From assembly GCF_000315915.1 (NCBI RefSeq), contig NC_020193.1:62001-126000 (forward strand): a stretch of 64,000 nt of DNA, in the 5' to 3' direction. The DNA is from Henningerozyma blattae CBS 6284 (lineage: Eukaryota; Ascomycota; Saccharomycetes; Saccharomycetales; Saccharomycetaceae). A program made the position numbers and the translations under genes. The notes below the pieces were generated by a model that saw nothing but the letters and a program-made list of their open reading frames with translations, made no database searches and had not been told where the DNA came from. Below, in pieces: positions 22,057 through 32,702 of this stretch; position 1 is the stretch's first letter, and each line of letters starts with the position of its first letter.

Positions 22057-22213
22057 GGTGTGGCGTAATATGTGTGTAACTTGTGTAATTAGTGTGGTGT
22101 GGCGGTGGAACAATATTTAGCAATGTGTTGTGTGTGGTTCAGTACAGCCGCGCTGACACGCTCTTTATAGCGCGCAGCGCGAAGCGGCGTGGACAAAGGG
22201 GCAAGAGCACGTG
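21913..22213. promoter_or_regulatory. Three CACGTG (Cbf1-type) boxes upstream of MET6
   Basis: CACGTG occurs at 21913-21918 (as TCACGTGA), 21931-21936 (as GTCACGTG) and 22208-22213. Cbf1 with Met28/Met4 binds TCACGTG to switch on sulfur-amino-acid genes, including MET6. The first two lie inside the CMC2 intron, about 450 bp from the MET6 ATG; the third is about 175 bp away in the shared promoter. Confidence 0.55.
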
Positions 22214-22386
22214 CCATGACTCCCCTACAAAAGGGGCAGAAGAAGTCACTGTATATAAAGCAAGAATTATGATGAGTTTCCTTGTGTTGATTGTTCTTTG
22301 GTCTTGTTATTTGTTCAATTGGATCATACCATTGAACATCATCACAACCGATTAAGGTGAAAAATTCAAAATAATATAAAAAAAAA
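22057..22386. promoter_or_regulatory. Divergent CMC2-MET6 promoter region
   Basis: Short divergent spacer with a GC-rich core at about 22145-22195 containing GCGCGC and overlapping GC inverted repeats, then a TATATAAAG TATA box near 22253-22261. No separate gene seen; two open frames here overlap the promoter and have no recognisable product. Confidence 0.45.
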
Positions 22387-24690
22387 ATGGCCAAATCAGC
22401 AGTCTTAGGGTTCCCAAGAATTGGGCCAAATAGAGAATTGAAGAAAAGTACTGAGTCTTACTGGAAGGGGAAGATTACCCAGGACGAGCTTGTGGCAGTG
22501 GGGAAGCAAATTAGAAAGGACAATTGGTTGTTGCAAAAACAGAGTGGGATTGATATTATTCCATCCAATGATTTCTCGTTCTACGATCATATCTTGGATA
22601 TCTCCGTATTGTTCAATGTGATCCCTAAACGTTATTCCGACTTGAAATTATCTACTTTGGATACCGTTTTTGCCATGGGTAGAGGGTTACAAAGGGATGA
22701 AATTGATGTGACTGCTTTAGAGATGGTTAAATGGTTTGATTCTAACTATCATTATGTTAGACCTACTTTCTCCCATGATACTCAATTTAAATTGGTCGGT
22801 TCTAAGCCAATTGATGAATTTTTGGAAGCCAAGGAATTGGGTGTCATCACTAGACCTGTCTTGCTAGGTCCTGTATCTTTATTATTCTTGGGTAAACCAG
22901 ATAACGATTCTTTAGATTTAGATTTGTTATCTTTGTTACCTAAATTATTACCTGTTTACGTCGAATTATTGACTCAATTGAAAAAAGCAGGTGCAGAACA
23001 AGTTCAAATTGATGAACCTATCTTGGTTTTGGATTTGGATTCTAAAGTTAAAGCTGCATATTCTACTTTTTTCAAAGCTTTAGAAGCTGCTTCCACTACT
23101 ATCCCATCAATCACATTATCTACTTATTTCGGTACTGTAGTTCCAAATTTGGAAGTTTTGAAATCTGCTCCAGTAGAAACTTTACATTTTGATTTCATTA
23201 GAGCTCCAGAACAAATTAATGATGTCTTAACAGTTATCTCTGCCAATCAAAAATTATCCATTGGTATTGTCGATGGTAGAAACATTTGGAAAAATGATTT
23301 CGAAACGTCTATTGAATTCATTAATAATGTCATCCAAAAGATTCCAACTGAAAGAATCGTCATTGCTACTTCTTCTTCATTATTACATACCCCTGTAGAT
23401 TTAAATAATGAAACTAAATTATCCGATGAAGTTAAAGATTTCTTCTCATTTGCTACTCAAAAATTGAATGAAGTTACCATTTTAACAAACTTAATCAATA
23501 ATCCAAAGGATGTTGATGCTATTAAACAATTGGAAGTAAATATAAAATCTATCACTGCCAAGAAAAACTCCAAGATTACTACCAATGAAACTGTTCAAAA
23601 AAGATTGAAATCCATCGATGATAAGATGGCCACTCGTGCTTCTCCATTCGTTGAAAGATTAAAGGAACAACAAAAGGTTTTCAACTTACCTTTATTCCCA
23701 ACAACAACAATTGGTTCTTTCCCACAAACCAAAGATATTAGAATCAATAGAAACAAATTCGTAAAAGGTACTATCACAAAGGAAGAATATGAAACTTTTA
23801 TTAATGAAGAAATTGAAAGAGTCATTAGATTCCAAGAAGAAATCGGTTTAGATGTCTTGGTTCATGGTGAACCAGAAAGAAATGATATGGTTCAATATTT
23901 CGGTGAACAAATTGATGGTTATTATTTCACTCAAAACGGTTGGGTTCAATCCTATGGTTCTAGATACGTTAGACCACCAATCATTGTTGGTGACTTATCA
24001 AGACCAAACCCAATGTCTGTAAGAGAATCTGTCTATGCTCAATCTATAACCAAAAAGACTGTTAAAGGCATGTTGACTGGTCCAATTACCTGTTTAAGAT
24101 GGTCTTTCCCTCGTGTCGATATTAATCAAGAATCTCAAGCTTTACAATTAGCCTTAGTTCTAAGAGATGAAGTTCAAGATTTGGAAAAAGCCGGTATTAA
24201 ATGTATTCAAGTCGATGAACCTGCCTTGAGGGAAGGTTTACCTTTACGTGAAGGTAAAGAAAGATCTGAATATTTGGATTGGGCTGCAAAGGCTTTCCGT
24301 GTTGCTACCTCCGGTGTTACCAACGCTACTCAAATCCATTCTCATTTCTGTTACTCAGATTTGGATCCAACTCATATTAAAGCTTTGGATGCTGATGTCG
24401 TTTCCATTGAATTCTCCAAGAAAGATGATCCAAAATATATCAAAGAATTTCAAACTTATCCAAACCATATTGGCTTAGGTCTTTTCGATATTCATTCCCC
24501 AAGAGTTCCATCAAAGGAAGAATTTATTGCCAAAATCGACAAAATCTTAGAATCTTATCCTGCTGAAAAATTCTGGGTTAATCCAGATTGTGGTCTAAAG
24601 ACAAGAGATTGGGATGAAACTAGGGTGTCCTTAACCAATATGGTTGAAGCCGCAAAATACTTCCGTGAAGAATATGAATCAAAGAATTAA
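22387..24690 (+). CDS. MET6: Cobalamin-independent methionine synthase
   Basis: Transfers a methyl group from 5-methyltetrahydropteroyl-polyglutamate to homocysteine, the last step of methionine synthesis, in the cytosol. The 767 residues equal the S. cerevisiae length. The N-terminal half begins with GFPRIGPNRELKK and the catalytic C-terminal barrel with TTTIGSFPQT. Zinc ligands are visible in HSHFCY (His653, Cys655) and NPDCGLKTR (Cys735), and the folate/homocysteine signatures GPITCLRW and VDEPALREGLPLR are intact. The ATG follows an A-run, good yeast start context. Upstream Cbf1 boxes suggest conserved sulfur regulation. Confidence 0.98.
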   Translation: MAKSAVLGFPRIGPNRELKKSTESYWKGKITQDELVAVGKQIRKDNWLLQKQSGIDIIPSNDFSFYDHILDISVLFNVIPKRYSDLKLSTLDTVFAMGRGLQRDEIDVTALEMVKWFDSNYHYVRPTFSHDTQFKLVGSKPIDEFLEAKELGVITRPVLLGPVSLLFLGKPDNDSLDLDLLSLLPKLLPVYVELLTQLKKAGAEQVQIDEPILVLDLDSKVKAAYSTFFKALEAASTTIPSITLSTYFGTVVPNLEVLKSAPVETLHFDFIRAPEQINDVLTVISANQKLSIGIVDGRNIWKNDFETSIEFINNVIQKIPTERIVIATSSSLLHTPVDLNNETKLSDEVKDFFSFATQKLNEVTILTNLINNPKDVDAIKQLEVNIKSITAKKNSKITTNETVQKRLKSIDDKMATRASPFVERLKEQQKVFNLPLFPTTTIGSFPQTKDIRINRNKFVKGTITKEEYETFINEEIERVIRFQEEIGLDVLVHGEPERNDMVQYFGEQIDGYYFTQNGWVQSYGSRYVRPPIIVGDLSRPNPMSVRESVYAQSITKKTVKGMLTGPITCLRWSFPRVDINQESQALQLALVLRDEVQDLEKAGIKCIQVDEPALREGLPLREGKERSEYLDWAAKAFRVATSGVTNATQIHSHFCYSDLDPTHIKALDADVVSIEFSKKDDPKYIKEFQTYPNHIGLGLFDIHSPRVPSKEEFIAKIDKILESYPAEKFWVNPDCGLKTRDWDETRVSLTNMVEAAKYFREEYESKN

Positions 24691-24965
24691 TAATTGACAC
24701 TTTATATTTTTTATCTTAAAGACTTGCATTCGTTTACTTACTATATTTTTCTTACGTTTCTACTTATTTATTTATATAGTTTAACCAACCCTTACTTTTA
24801 CTTTTAAATACTTCTTTGCAAGAAGAAAGCGATTTCTTCTATTTTTATTAAATATATATAAAAAAGACTCTTCCTAAACTTTATAATTTTATATAAATTT
24901 ATAAAATAATGTATGATTAAAGCAATGAAAAGAAAAAAACAACATTAATTTTAAAATATTCTTCT

Positions 24966-27900
24966 TTATAAGCCTTCAACAACTCCCTGGAAATAAAAAC
25001 TTAATATAATAACGAAATACAACAATACCATCATCGACCCTTTAAAATAATTTGACTTCCCTTCAGCATACAAATATGTAAATAATAGAGTACTAGATAT
25101 CAATGAAAAAAAATCCCATCTTTCAAATATTAATGCAAACATTTGATTACTAATATCAACTTTACTATGATTCATATTCCATGTATAAAAGATTGAATAA
25201 ATAACCAATGCTGGAATTTGTAATAGACAAACTTGTAATGCATATGCACTACCGATCTCCATGGACAATGCTACATTCCCATTGATGGCAAAGGAAATGG
25301 CATTTAAAAATTCAGTAGTATTAGGCACTAACGCAAATATAGTTAAACCTAAAATCTTTGGATCTAACGAGGGGAAATCTTCCAACACAGTATCAACACA
25401 GTCTACCAAGATTTCTGCAATCATAGCATATAATAATGTAGCAAACAACAAGATTAAGGTAGATTTACTTCTCGACCAATTTGGTGCATCATGCCCACCG
25501 TCTTGATGCACAGCATTGGCACAATTGTTATTAGTAATGCTAATCTCTGGCACAAGCTCATTAGTAGTTCCAGTATTCTTGTTAGTATTATTATTTCCTT
25601 GAAGTTGGGCCTGTGATGCTGTTTGCGACTGAGTTTGTGATAATGGAGCTAATTGAGACTGTTGATCTGCAATGGGTAATTGCCAAATTAGTTTTGCATG
25701 TGTTCTTAACGTAAACCATAAACCAATACTATAAGCTAAAAATAATGCAATAGTACATGCTACTGATAGTGGGATTAAAACGTGAGTAAACATGTTATTG
25801 TATTTTAATGGTGGACGATTAAAATAACATTTTTCTTCACGAATTGCCATAAATGCAGTTTGGAAACTTAATGGATATGATTGTTCGGATTTGATATCAC
25901 TATTTATTTCTCCTCTGTTATCACAAATAACTTCATAACCACTATAAAGTTCGAAGAAAATTGTAGGAACTGACATAACAATCATAGAAAATATTAACAG
26001 AGCAGATGAGACACCAGCACTAGCAGGATTATAACGTTGAGTCTTTCTCTTTAAAGCCCCACCACACATGGATAATCCAGGCAACAATAAAATGGCACCT
26101 AAAATTGACCCCACAATAGACCCTTCTACTAATCTACCTTTATTTTGATTTAAAGCAACACAATATAAATAAATTTCTACAATAGTAGAGAAAAAGGCAT
26201 TTAAAACTGCGCCAAGACCCATAGATGTTTGTGCAGATATAGATGCCACGGCTTGACCTATGTAAAATGCTAATGGAATGATGGATGCTAAACATAAAAC
26301 AAAAATATTGGAAGGATTTGTAAGAGCAGATTCCAATTGAAGAATATTTTTTAAAACGTAAAAATCAAAGATGGTGAAAAAGACAATAGAAATTAAATTG
26401 ACAACGATCACATTTGTACCATCTACTGTAAATTTATAATAATGCCAACCAGCAGCTCTAAATGTACATAATAAAATGTTTTTATCATCACTAGTATTCA
26501 TAATACTTCTAGATGAACTTGAATTGTTTTTAAGTGATTTAAAACCTAATGCTAAAGGATGTTTTCTACAATGATACATTAAATTCCACAAAATATTACT
26601 CATTGGGATCGTGAAAACAAATAACCATGTTATAAGGGATAATAACAAGCCAATTGGTTGTACAAATAAGTGGAAACAGATATAAAATATTATTCTACCA
26701 AATGTCCAATTACCTCTACCAAAATATCTGCGATTTGCACCATTATTATTAGCAGTATCATCTCCCAGATTAGAGTTGCCATCAGAATTTAATGGATCAT
26801 TAATATTTGGATAACTTCTCATAGTACTTTGAGAAAATTGTTGATTCATGGGGATCGAATGAGTTTGATTTGTAGTTGGTACTCTTGCATTAGCAGATGT
26901 ATTGTTATTACCTGAGTTAGTAGGATTAGGTGATGATTGTTGTGTTGACATATATCTTTGAATAGAATCATAGGAAGGATGGTTTAAACTAGTGTTATGT
27001 AATAATGGGTCAGTTGATTGAGTTTGAGATTGATGGAAAAATAACCTATTCTTATAAGAGGTGGCCCATTTATAAAATTGTTGAACACTAATACCTTCAT
27101 CTTTATCTTCTTCCCAGTAACGTTCATTAGTGACCAAAAAGACAACTTTACCAAATGGCCATAATAAATATTTGGCCAAATTGAAGAATACAGATGCATA
27201 TTCTCTTGCAGATTTAGTAAATAAACCAAGTGTTAAAACTAATAAGGCAGCAATAGAATATATTATAAATAACAACAAACCTAGTGTAGATAACCAAACA
27301 AAATTTGAAATTTTAACAAACCAAGTAATTTTTTTCAATTTTGTCTCATGAATATCTTCAGCAGCTGCACTTTGTACAGATCTTTTTTTCTTATATAACG
27401 CAGGTTTCCAAATTCTTATACCGAATGGATGAGTTTCATTAATAGCATCCTGTCTTTCTCTCAAAGTGTACGATTCTAATGAAGATGTCATAGACACTTG
27501 ATCGTTAGATATAGTAGGGTTTTGCATATTAATAATATCACTGGCATTAAAATAATCAGCGTGATGAATATTAGTTGGGGAGGGTAAAGTTTGGAGGGTA
27601 TGGGCCAAAACCTCGGCTACTATTTCTTCTTCTTCTTCTTCAGTTAGATGATGCTTGGAACATGACTTGTTGACATTAGTATTATTATTAGTGGTGTTAT
27701 TATTAGTGGCATTAGCATTAGTGACATTAGTATTGGCATTGGCATTATTATTAGGTTCAACATTTGGGGTATTAGAATTAGATTTTGAAAGAGTAGAACC
27801 AGTATTCGGTTGAGAAACCATTGGAACAGAGGTTTCGGAGGGATATCTTAAAGGTCTTGGTGATCTACGGCTAGGGATTCTTTGACTCGAAGAACTTGCA

Positions 27901-28247
27901 GTCATATTTACCAAACGCTGTGGAACGGGGTATACTGTCTTATTAGCCCCTAAGCTAAAAGAACTATTATTATTATTGGTAGCTGTACCAGTAAATACAG
28001 ATGCATTGGTTTGGTAATTTCTTATATCTTGCTCAATTTCTTCTGGTCCATCATCAACACTAAAGACTCTTTTAACATGCTCTCCTAGGGGATGAGAGTG
28101 TTGAGGGATTAGTACATGAGGGGAAACTGTATTTTGAATTTGAGTTGTATTTGGAGTTTGGTTTGATGTTAAAGAATTTACACTATGAACAGTAGTTTGT
28201 GAGCTTTGATGATATAACTTTGGGGTTTTATTCTTTGAATTTGACAT
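24966..28247 (-). CDS. VNX1: Vacuolar monovalent cation/H+ antiporter of the CAX superfamily
   Basis: Probable vacuolar Na+,K+/H+ antiporter, a divergent calcium/cation exchanger (CaCA). 1093 residues against 908 in S. cerevisiae. Residues 1 to about 310 are hydrophilic and rich in Asn, Ser and Thr; a first membrane pair follows (FVWLSTLGLLLFIIYS and onward), then another hydrophilic loop and a CAX-type bundle from about residue 605. The two alpha repeats are recognisable (VLNAFFSTIVEIYLYCVAL and LVPNTTEFLNAISFAINGN) but lack the canonical GNAxEH motif, as in Vnx1. A Gln/Asn-rich loop splits the two halves. Head-to-head with KRE1, the arrangement of YNL321W/YNL322C. Confidence 0.88.
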   Translation of the reverse strand: MSNSKNKTPKLYHQSSQTTVHSVNSLTSNQTPNTTQIQNTVSPHVLIPQHSHPLGEHVKRVFSVDDGPEEIEQDIRNYQTNASVFTGTATNNNNSSFSLGANKTVYPVPQRLVNMTASSSSQRIPSRRSPRPLRYPSETSVPMVSQPNTGSTLSKSNSNTPNVEPNNNANANTNVTNANATNNNTTNNNTNVNKSCSKHHLTEEEEEEIVAEVLAHTLQTLPSPTNIHHADYFNASDIINMQNPTISNDQVSMTSSLESYTLRERQDAINETHPFGIRIWKPALYKKKRSVQSAAAEDIHETKLKKITWFVKISNFVWLSTLGLLLFIIYSIAALLVLTLGLFTKSAREYASVFFNLAKYLLWPFGKVVFLVTNERYWEEDKDEGISVQQFYKWATSYKNRLFFHQSQTQSTDPLLHNTSLNHPSYDSIQRYMSTQQSSPNPTNSGNNNTSANARVPTTNQTHSIPMNQQFSQSTMRSYPNINDPLNSDGNSNLGDDTANNNGANRRYFGRGNWTFGRIIFYICFHLFVQPIGLLLSLITWLFVFTIPMSNILWNLMYHCRKHPLALGFKSLKNNSSSSRSIMNTSDDKNILLCTFRAAGWHYYKFTVDGTNVIVVNLISIVFFTIFDFYVLKNILQLESALTNPSNIFVLCLASIIPLAFYIGQAVASISAQTSMGLGAVLNAFFSTIVEIYLYCVALNQNKGRLVEGSIVGSILGAILLLPGLSMCGGALKRKTQRYNPASAGVSSALLIFSMIVMSVPTIFFELYSGYEVICDNRGEINSDIKSEQSYPLSFQTAFMAIREEKCYFNRPPLKYNNMFTHVLIPLSVACTIALFLAYSIGLWFTLRTHAKLIWQLPIADQQSQLAPLSQTQSQTASQAQLQGNNNTNKNTGTTNELVPEISITNNNCANAVHQDGGHDAPNWSRSKSTLILLFATLLYAMIAEILVDCVDTVLEDFPSLDPKILGLTIFALVPNTTEFLNAISFAINGNVALSMEIGSAYALQVCLLQIPALVIYSIFYTWNMNHSKVDISNQMFALIFERWDFFSLISSTLLFTYLYAEGKSNYFKGSMMVLLYFVIILSFYFQGVVEGL

Positions 28248-30487
28248 TATTGATTAAAGTAAAGAGTATAACTTCCAAGATATTTTTTTTTACAAAAAAA
28301 AGAAAAAAATACTGTAATATAGAGGTGACGATAAATACGGTATAGTTTAAAAGAGGAAATTACTATCAGAGATACAGATAGACCTTTTTTTTAATTCTCG
28401 AATCAAAAGGAAAGAAAGTAAAAGAAGGGTTCAGAGTTTTATTTATCCTTTTATATTGTATTTCCTGATGTAAGGATTTATTTACTTTTATACGAGAGAT
28501 ACGATCGAATCTGCAATAAACTTAACCAATCAATACTTTATGTGTCAAAATAGAAAACAATAAGCAGCCAACAACAAACGTAAATCAAATCAATAGTGTT
28601 TTTGTTGTTCTTTAATATAAAATTTAAACAGGTCAATTATCTTACCCTTTTTAAACAGTTGAAAACAACATGTTTCATTGAAAAAGTAAATATGCTATTT
28701 TCGGCAAAATCTGGTAAAAAGGGTTAGGGCTCGGGCGAGGTTAGTGTTGACACATATCGAGGGTTGTTACTTGCCTTTGTATATATAGTTTTATAAATAG
28801 CATACGGCTGAAGAATGCCTATTATCAAATGATTGGCTAAAGATGCCTGTAGTGAAGAGAATGTATATTGAATAAAAAACATTATCTAGGTAGCAAACAG
28901 AAGAAAATAATTGACTATCATCTCAACGAGTGCATTTACAATCATTAACAAGATTAGAAAGATAAGGATAATTAAATAGATTCAGCTTATTTATTCAGTT
29001 CTTCTTTTACTTATTAAATAGATATTCAGAAATAAGTAATCAACCTTATCAAGCATGTCTTTCATGCTTTTAAAATTCTCAGAAATACTAACAATACCTT
29101 ATTGCTTTTTTTCTTCACAGCGGCTAGATTCTTTAAATTTTAGGGGTGTAAGTCGCCATCAGTTTAAAGGGAGACAAGCAGCTAATTTTCCATACCATAT
29201 TTTTAGCTCGGCATTGTTCCGCCCACATATAATAAATAAAGAAGGATTTGCTATTGAGAACTAAATTTAGAGACTTGCAATATCCTTCTTTTATCACTAC
29301 TCTTCTTAAAAATATATTAAAAAACTCATTATTAATAAACAACGGGCCAATATGAATAATTTATACTAATATATTACAATTGAAGACTATTCTTAGGGCT
29401 TTTAGATTACTTTATTAAAAGGTCCCGTGATTTCTTTTTGAGTGTGGTAGGATCTTTACTCCAAGGCTTTGAATATTTTCCCTGGAAAAACACATCCTTA
29501 AGTATGACATCTGCAAGATATGCCATCTATGATGAACAAGAGCATACATTGTTATTAGCCGCTCAATATACAGGCAATTTCTCTGTATACCTTTAATAGA
29601 CGCGAAAAGAGAACTCAACTCAAATCACGTGAATCTAATTTCCTGCTTCCGGACCTCTACGGCTATTTTCTGCTGATCGCTTCCAGCCTCTTTCCTTGTC
29701 CCTTTTGGAATTTCGCGTGCTCTATTCGTGGACCAAATAATAAATCGTTAGGGACGACGTAGAGTGGTTTCTAGTTTGGGAAACTGGTAGACTTTTTCAA
29801 TCGAACGCTGAATTAAAGAAAACCAGTGGGAGAAATGAGGTACGGCCAAAACTTCGAGGCTGATACTATTTCCGTCGAATGCTAGCACAACCCACTGCCC
29901 CTGCTAGGAAGTGTCTACCCAATCAAATATTGAAATTCTATACAATAAATATAAAACATCATACAAAACAAAAAAAAACTGTCAATATAATGTGCTCTAA
30001 CATGTAGTTCGCCTTAATACGTCAACCAAATCACTGGTGTTAAACTTTGATACTCCATACAAAAGAGTTGAAAATATATTATAATTCGATTTCTATATCT
30101 GCTTTATATTTTTTTAACTCATATTTTTTCATTCCTTTCTATTGTTTATTGATCGATAAATACAACATAATCCTTGGTCACTATACAATCCATTCAACCA
30201 CTTGGAAAAATTATCAAATATTTCAACCCATTTTAAATAACAAACGTTCAAACTATTTGAATATAACACTTTGACATACGTTTAGGACCATTTCTAAGGT
30301 ATTTTGTCAAAATATTAATCATTATTGATTTTCGTGTCACCATTTTCAACTGAAACAAAAAAAAAAAAGAAAAGAGAAACCTATTAAAGCATACTAGTTT
30401 TCCATATTTTATTTTTTTCCTCCTTACTCTCTCTCAATCTCATACCCAAATACAACTGCTCATTTAATCGTTGTTAAACATTTAATT
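28248..30487. promoter_or_regulatory. 2.2-kb divergent spacer between VNX1 and KRE1
   Basis: Unusually long for a divergent promoter. It contains GGGTTAGGG (Tbf1-like) near 28724-28732, followed by TATA-like sequences near 28780-28799. It also contains a GC-rich patch at 29630-29930 with several inverted repeats and a CACGTG box (29626-29631). Small open frames at 29055-29264 (+) and 29415-29618 (-) have no recognisable product. A snoRNA or lost gene is possible, but no C/D or H/ACA boxes were found. Confidence 0.4.
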
Positions 30488-31846
30488 ATGAAATTTATTA
30501 CATCTTTCTTCTGGGCCTTGTTATTCCAACTTTCATATGTTCTAGCGGTAGATCCAGCAGCAGCTGATCCTAATACCCAGATGGTCACTATTACACGTGT
30601 TACTACCAATGCCTTAGCTCAACAATTTACATTAACTGAAACTTTACCAGCAAATGCGGCAGCAGTTATTGATGATGAAACAGCTACTGCTAAAACTACT
30701 GCCAATACTATAAAAGGCAAAACAACTACTACTGGTAAAACAACTACCACTGGGAAGACAACCACTACTGGTAAAACCACCACCACTACAGGTACTGCCA
30801 AGACAGACGTTTATACTACTGTTATTACTACTAAGAATGCTGCAGGTGTTGCTCAAACTTTAACTCAAACTATAACTGGTACTGCCACCCCTGCTGTTGT
30901 TGCTGCCGCTGCCGCCACTACCTCTGCTAACACTGGTACTTACACAACTGTAGTCACTACTACCAATAACCTTGGTATTACTGTAACTTTAACCCAAACC
31001 ATTACTGGTACTCCAATTACTACTGTCCCTACTGCTGCTACCACTCCTAACACTGGTGTTTACACAACTGTTATAACCACGACTAATGATCTTGGTACTA
31101 CTGTTACTTTAACTCAAACTTTAACCGGTACTCCGACTTTAACTGCTGTCACTGCTGCTGCCAGTAGCGCTTCAGTTTCTACCGGTGTTTATACAACTGT
31201 TATCACAACAACTGATGCTGCTGGTGAATCTGTTACTTTAACTGAAACCATTACTGGTACTTTACCAACCGCTTCTGCAACCAACGTCAAATTATATACT
31301 ACAATCATCACTACCACTGATGGATCTGGTAACTCAATCACTTATACTCAACTAGTTACTAGTTTATCTTCATCTACATCATCTTCATCAGTAACTTCAG
31401 GAAGTAACTCTGATACTTCTAGTTCAACAGTTGATAACAATGTTCACACAGGTACTAGACCAGACCCATCTACCCATTTCACTCCACCACCAGCTTCTCC
31501 AGTAACTACTTTAAAAATTGATACATTTGTCACCATCACCGAAGGATCCACGAGGACTTACACTACAAAGAGATCTCCAACTGTTATGTGGGTGACTGTC
31601 ACTGTTGATGGTAAATCTGCCGTTGTCTCCACTACATACGTTCAAAGATTCTCTACACAATACAGTGTTATAGCCTCACCATCCTCCGGTTCCATTGGCT
31701 ATGGGTCATTAACTCCTAAAAAATCTAATGGTAAATTCGTCGCTAAGAAAGCTATTAATATTGTAACTGAAAATTTTGCTAATCAAATATCTCCAGTTTA
31801 CAAGCTAGCTGGCCTATTTGTTGCAGCATTTTTATTTTTCTTGTAA
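30488..31846 (+). CDS. KRE1: GPI-anchored cell-wall protein Kre1
   Basis: Surface glycoprotein needed for cell-wall beta-1,6-glucan assembly; in S. cerevisiae it also serves as the plasma-membrane receptor for K1 killer toxin. Identified by synteny beside VNX1 and by the family block MWVTVTVDGKSAVVSTTYVQRFSTQY. A signal peptide (residues 1-20) and a C-terminal hydrophobic GPI tail (LAGLFVAAFLFFL) are present. At 452 residues it is about 140 longer than S. cerevisiae Kre1 (313). The extra length is four KTTTTG-type repeats (residues 77-100) and five units of about 40-45 residues built on YTTVITTT(N/D)xxGxxVTLTQT, residues 108 to about 293. Thr/Ser richness implies heavy O-mannosylation. Confidence 0.9.
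   Translation: MKFITSFFWALLFQLSYVLAVDPAAADPNTQMVTITRVTTNALAQQFTLTETLPANAAAVIDDETATAKTTANTIKGKTTTTGKTTTTGKTTTTGKTTTTTGTAKTDVYTTVITTKNAAGVAQTLTQTITGTATPAVVAAAAATTSANTGTYTTVVTTTNNLGITVTLTQTITGTPITTVPTAATTPNTGVYTTVITTTNDLGTTVTLTQTLTGTPTLTAVTAAASSASVSTGVYTTVITTTDAAGESVTLTETITGTLPTASATNVKLYTTIITTTDGSGNSITYTQLVTSLSSSTSSSSVTSGSNSDTSSSTVDNNVHTGTRPDPSTHFTPPPASPVTTLKIDTFVTITEGSTRTYTTKRSPTVMWVTVTVDGKSAVVSTTYVQRFSTQYSVIASPSSGSIGYGSLTPKKSNGKFVAKKAINIVTENFANQISPVYKLAGLFVAAFLFFL
30716..30787 (+). repeat. Four 18-bp tandem units in KRE1
   Basis: Four consecutive 18-bp units (30716, 30734, 30752, 30770) each encode G-K-T-T-T-T, with mostly third-base differences. A source of length variation in the wall protein. 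Confidence 0.8.
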
Positions 31847-32702
31847 CTTAGCATTCGGGTATTATTTACTTTAAACTACTACTACATTTCTTCTCCACAC
31901 TTTTTTTATTATTTTTGTTTTTTATTATTATTACTGGCATCCCACTGGAAATGCCATTGGGAATGATCACTTTGGTCCTAAGGGTTATCTATTTTGATAG
32001 ATATGATTTTACTTCTATTTTTTAACTTTTTTTTTTAATTTATACATGCTTATTTTACATATTTGTATTTTAATCTAACTTTTTTATACTTAGTCTAGTT
32101 TGTCAATTATAATGCAAACTAATATTATTGTGGAATACTATGCATATATATAATGCTCTCCTTTACCTAAAGTCTGTAATAATTCAAAATAGGACTTGTG
32201 CCCAACATCTCTTAAATATTTAAAATAAATCAAAAATATTCTTTCCAATTCTCGGTTACTTCTATTTTCTTTAGACACTTTCAATAAAAAAATACAAAAC
32301 TTAGGTTTCTAAGCCCTCCCCCCCAATTAGAGTACAGTATTTTATTAGGTCATATAGTTACTTTGTAACAAGTTTTCATTACGAAATATAAATTTAGATA
32401 ATTTACATCTTATTGTAATATATAAGTATATAGTTTGAATGAAAGTATATATATGCAGTTGGTATATAGAAAACAACCATACATAGTAAAAGAGCACGAT
32501 AAAAAGGATAAATGAAAGAATAAGATATTATAAAGTGCCTGGTTCTACCTACCCGTAGATAGAAAAAATCAAATATGTTTATGATTGAATGAATAAAAAT
32601 AAGAAACGTAACAATAACTCCAAGTAAATGGAATAATACAACATTTCTATGATATCAAAAATATCAAGTTATCTTTATAAAAAATAAAATTGTAATTAGA
32701 AC
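31847..32702. other. Convergent spacer between KRE1 and LEM3
   Basis: AT-rich 3'-3' region with T-rich KRE1 termination signals. An imperfect hairpin CATCCCACTGG/CCATTGGGAATG lies near 31940-31964. No gene seen. Confidence 0.45.

Noticed and set aside
29055..29618. Small open frames in the VNX1-KRE1 spacer (69 and 67 codons)
   Set aside because: No recognisable family, no evidence of coding composition; chance frames in AT-rich DNA are expected at this size.
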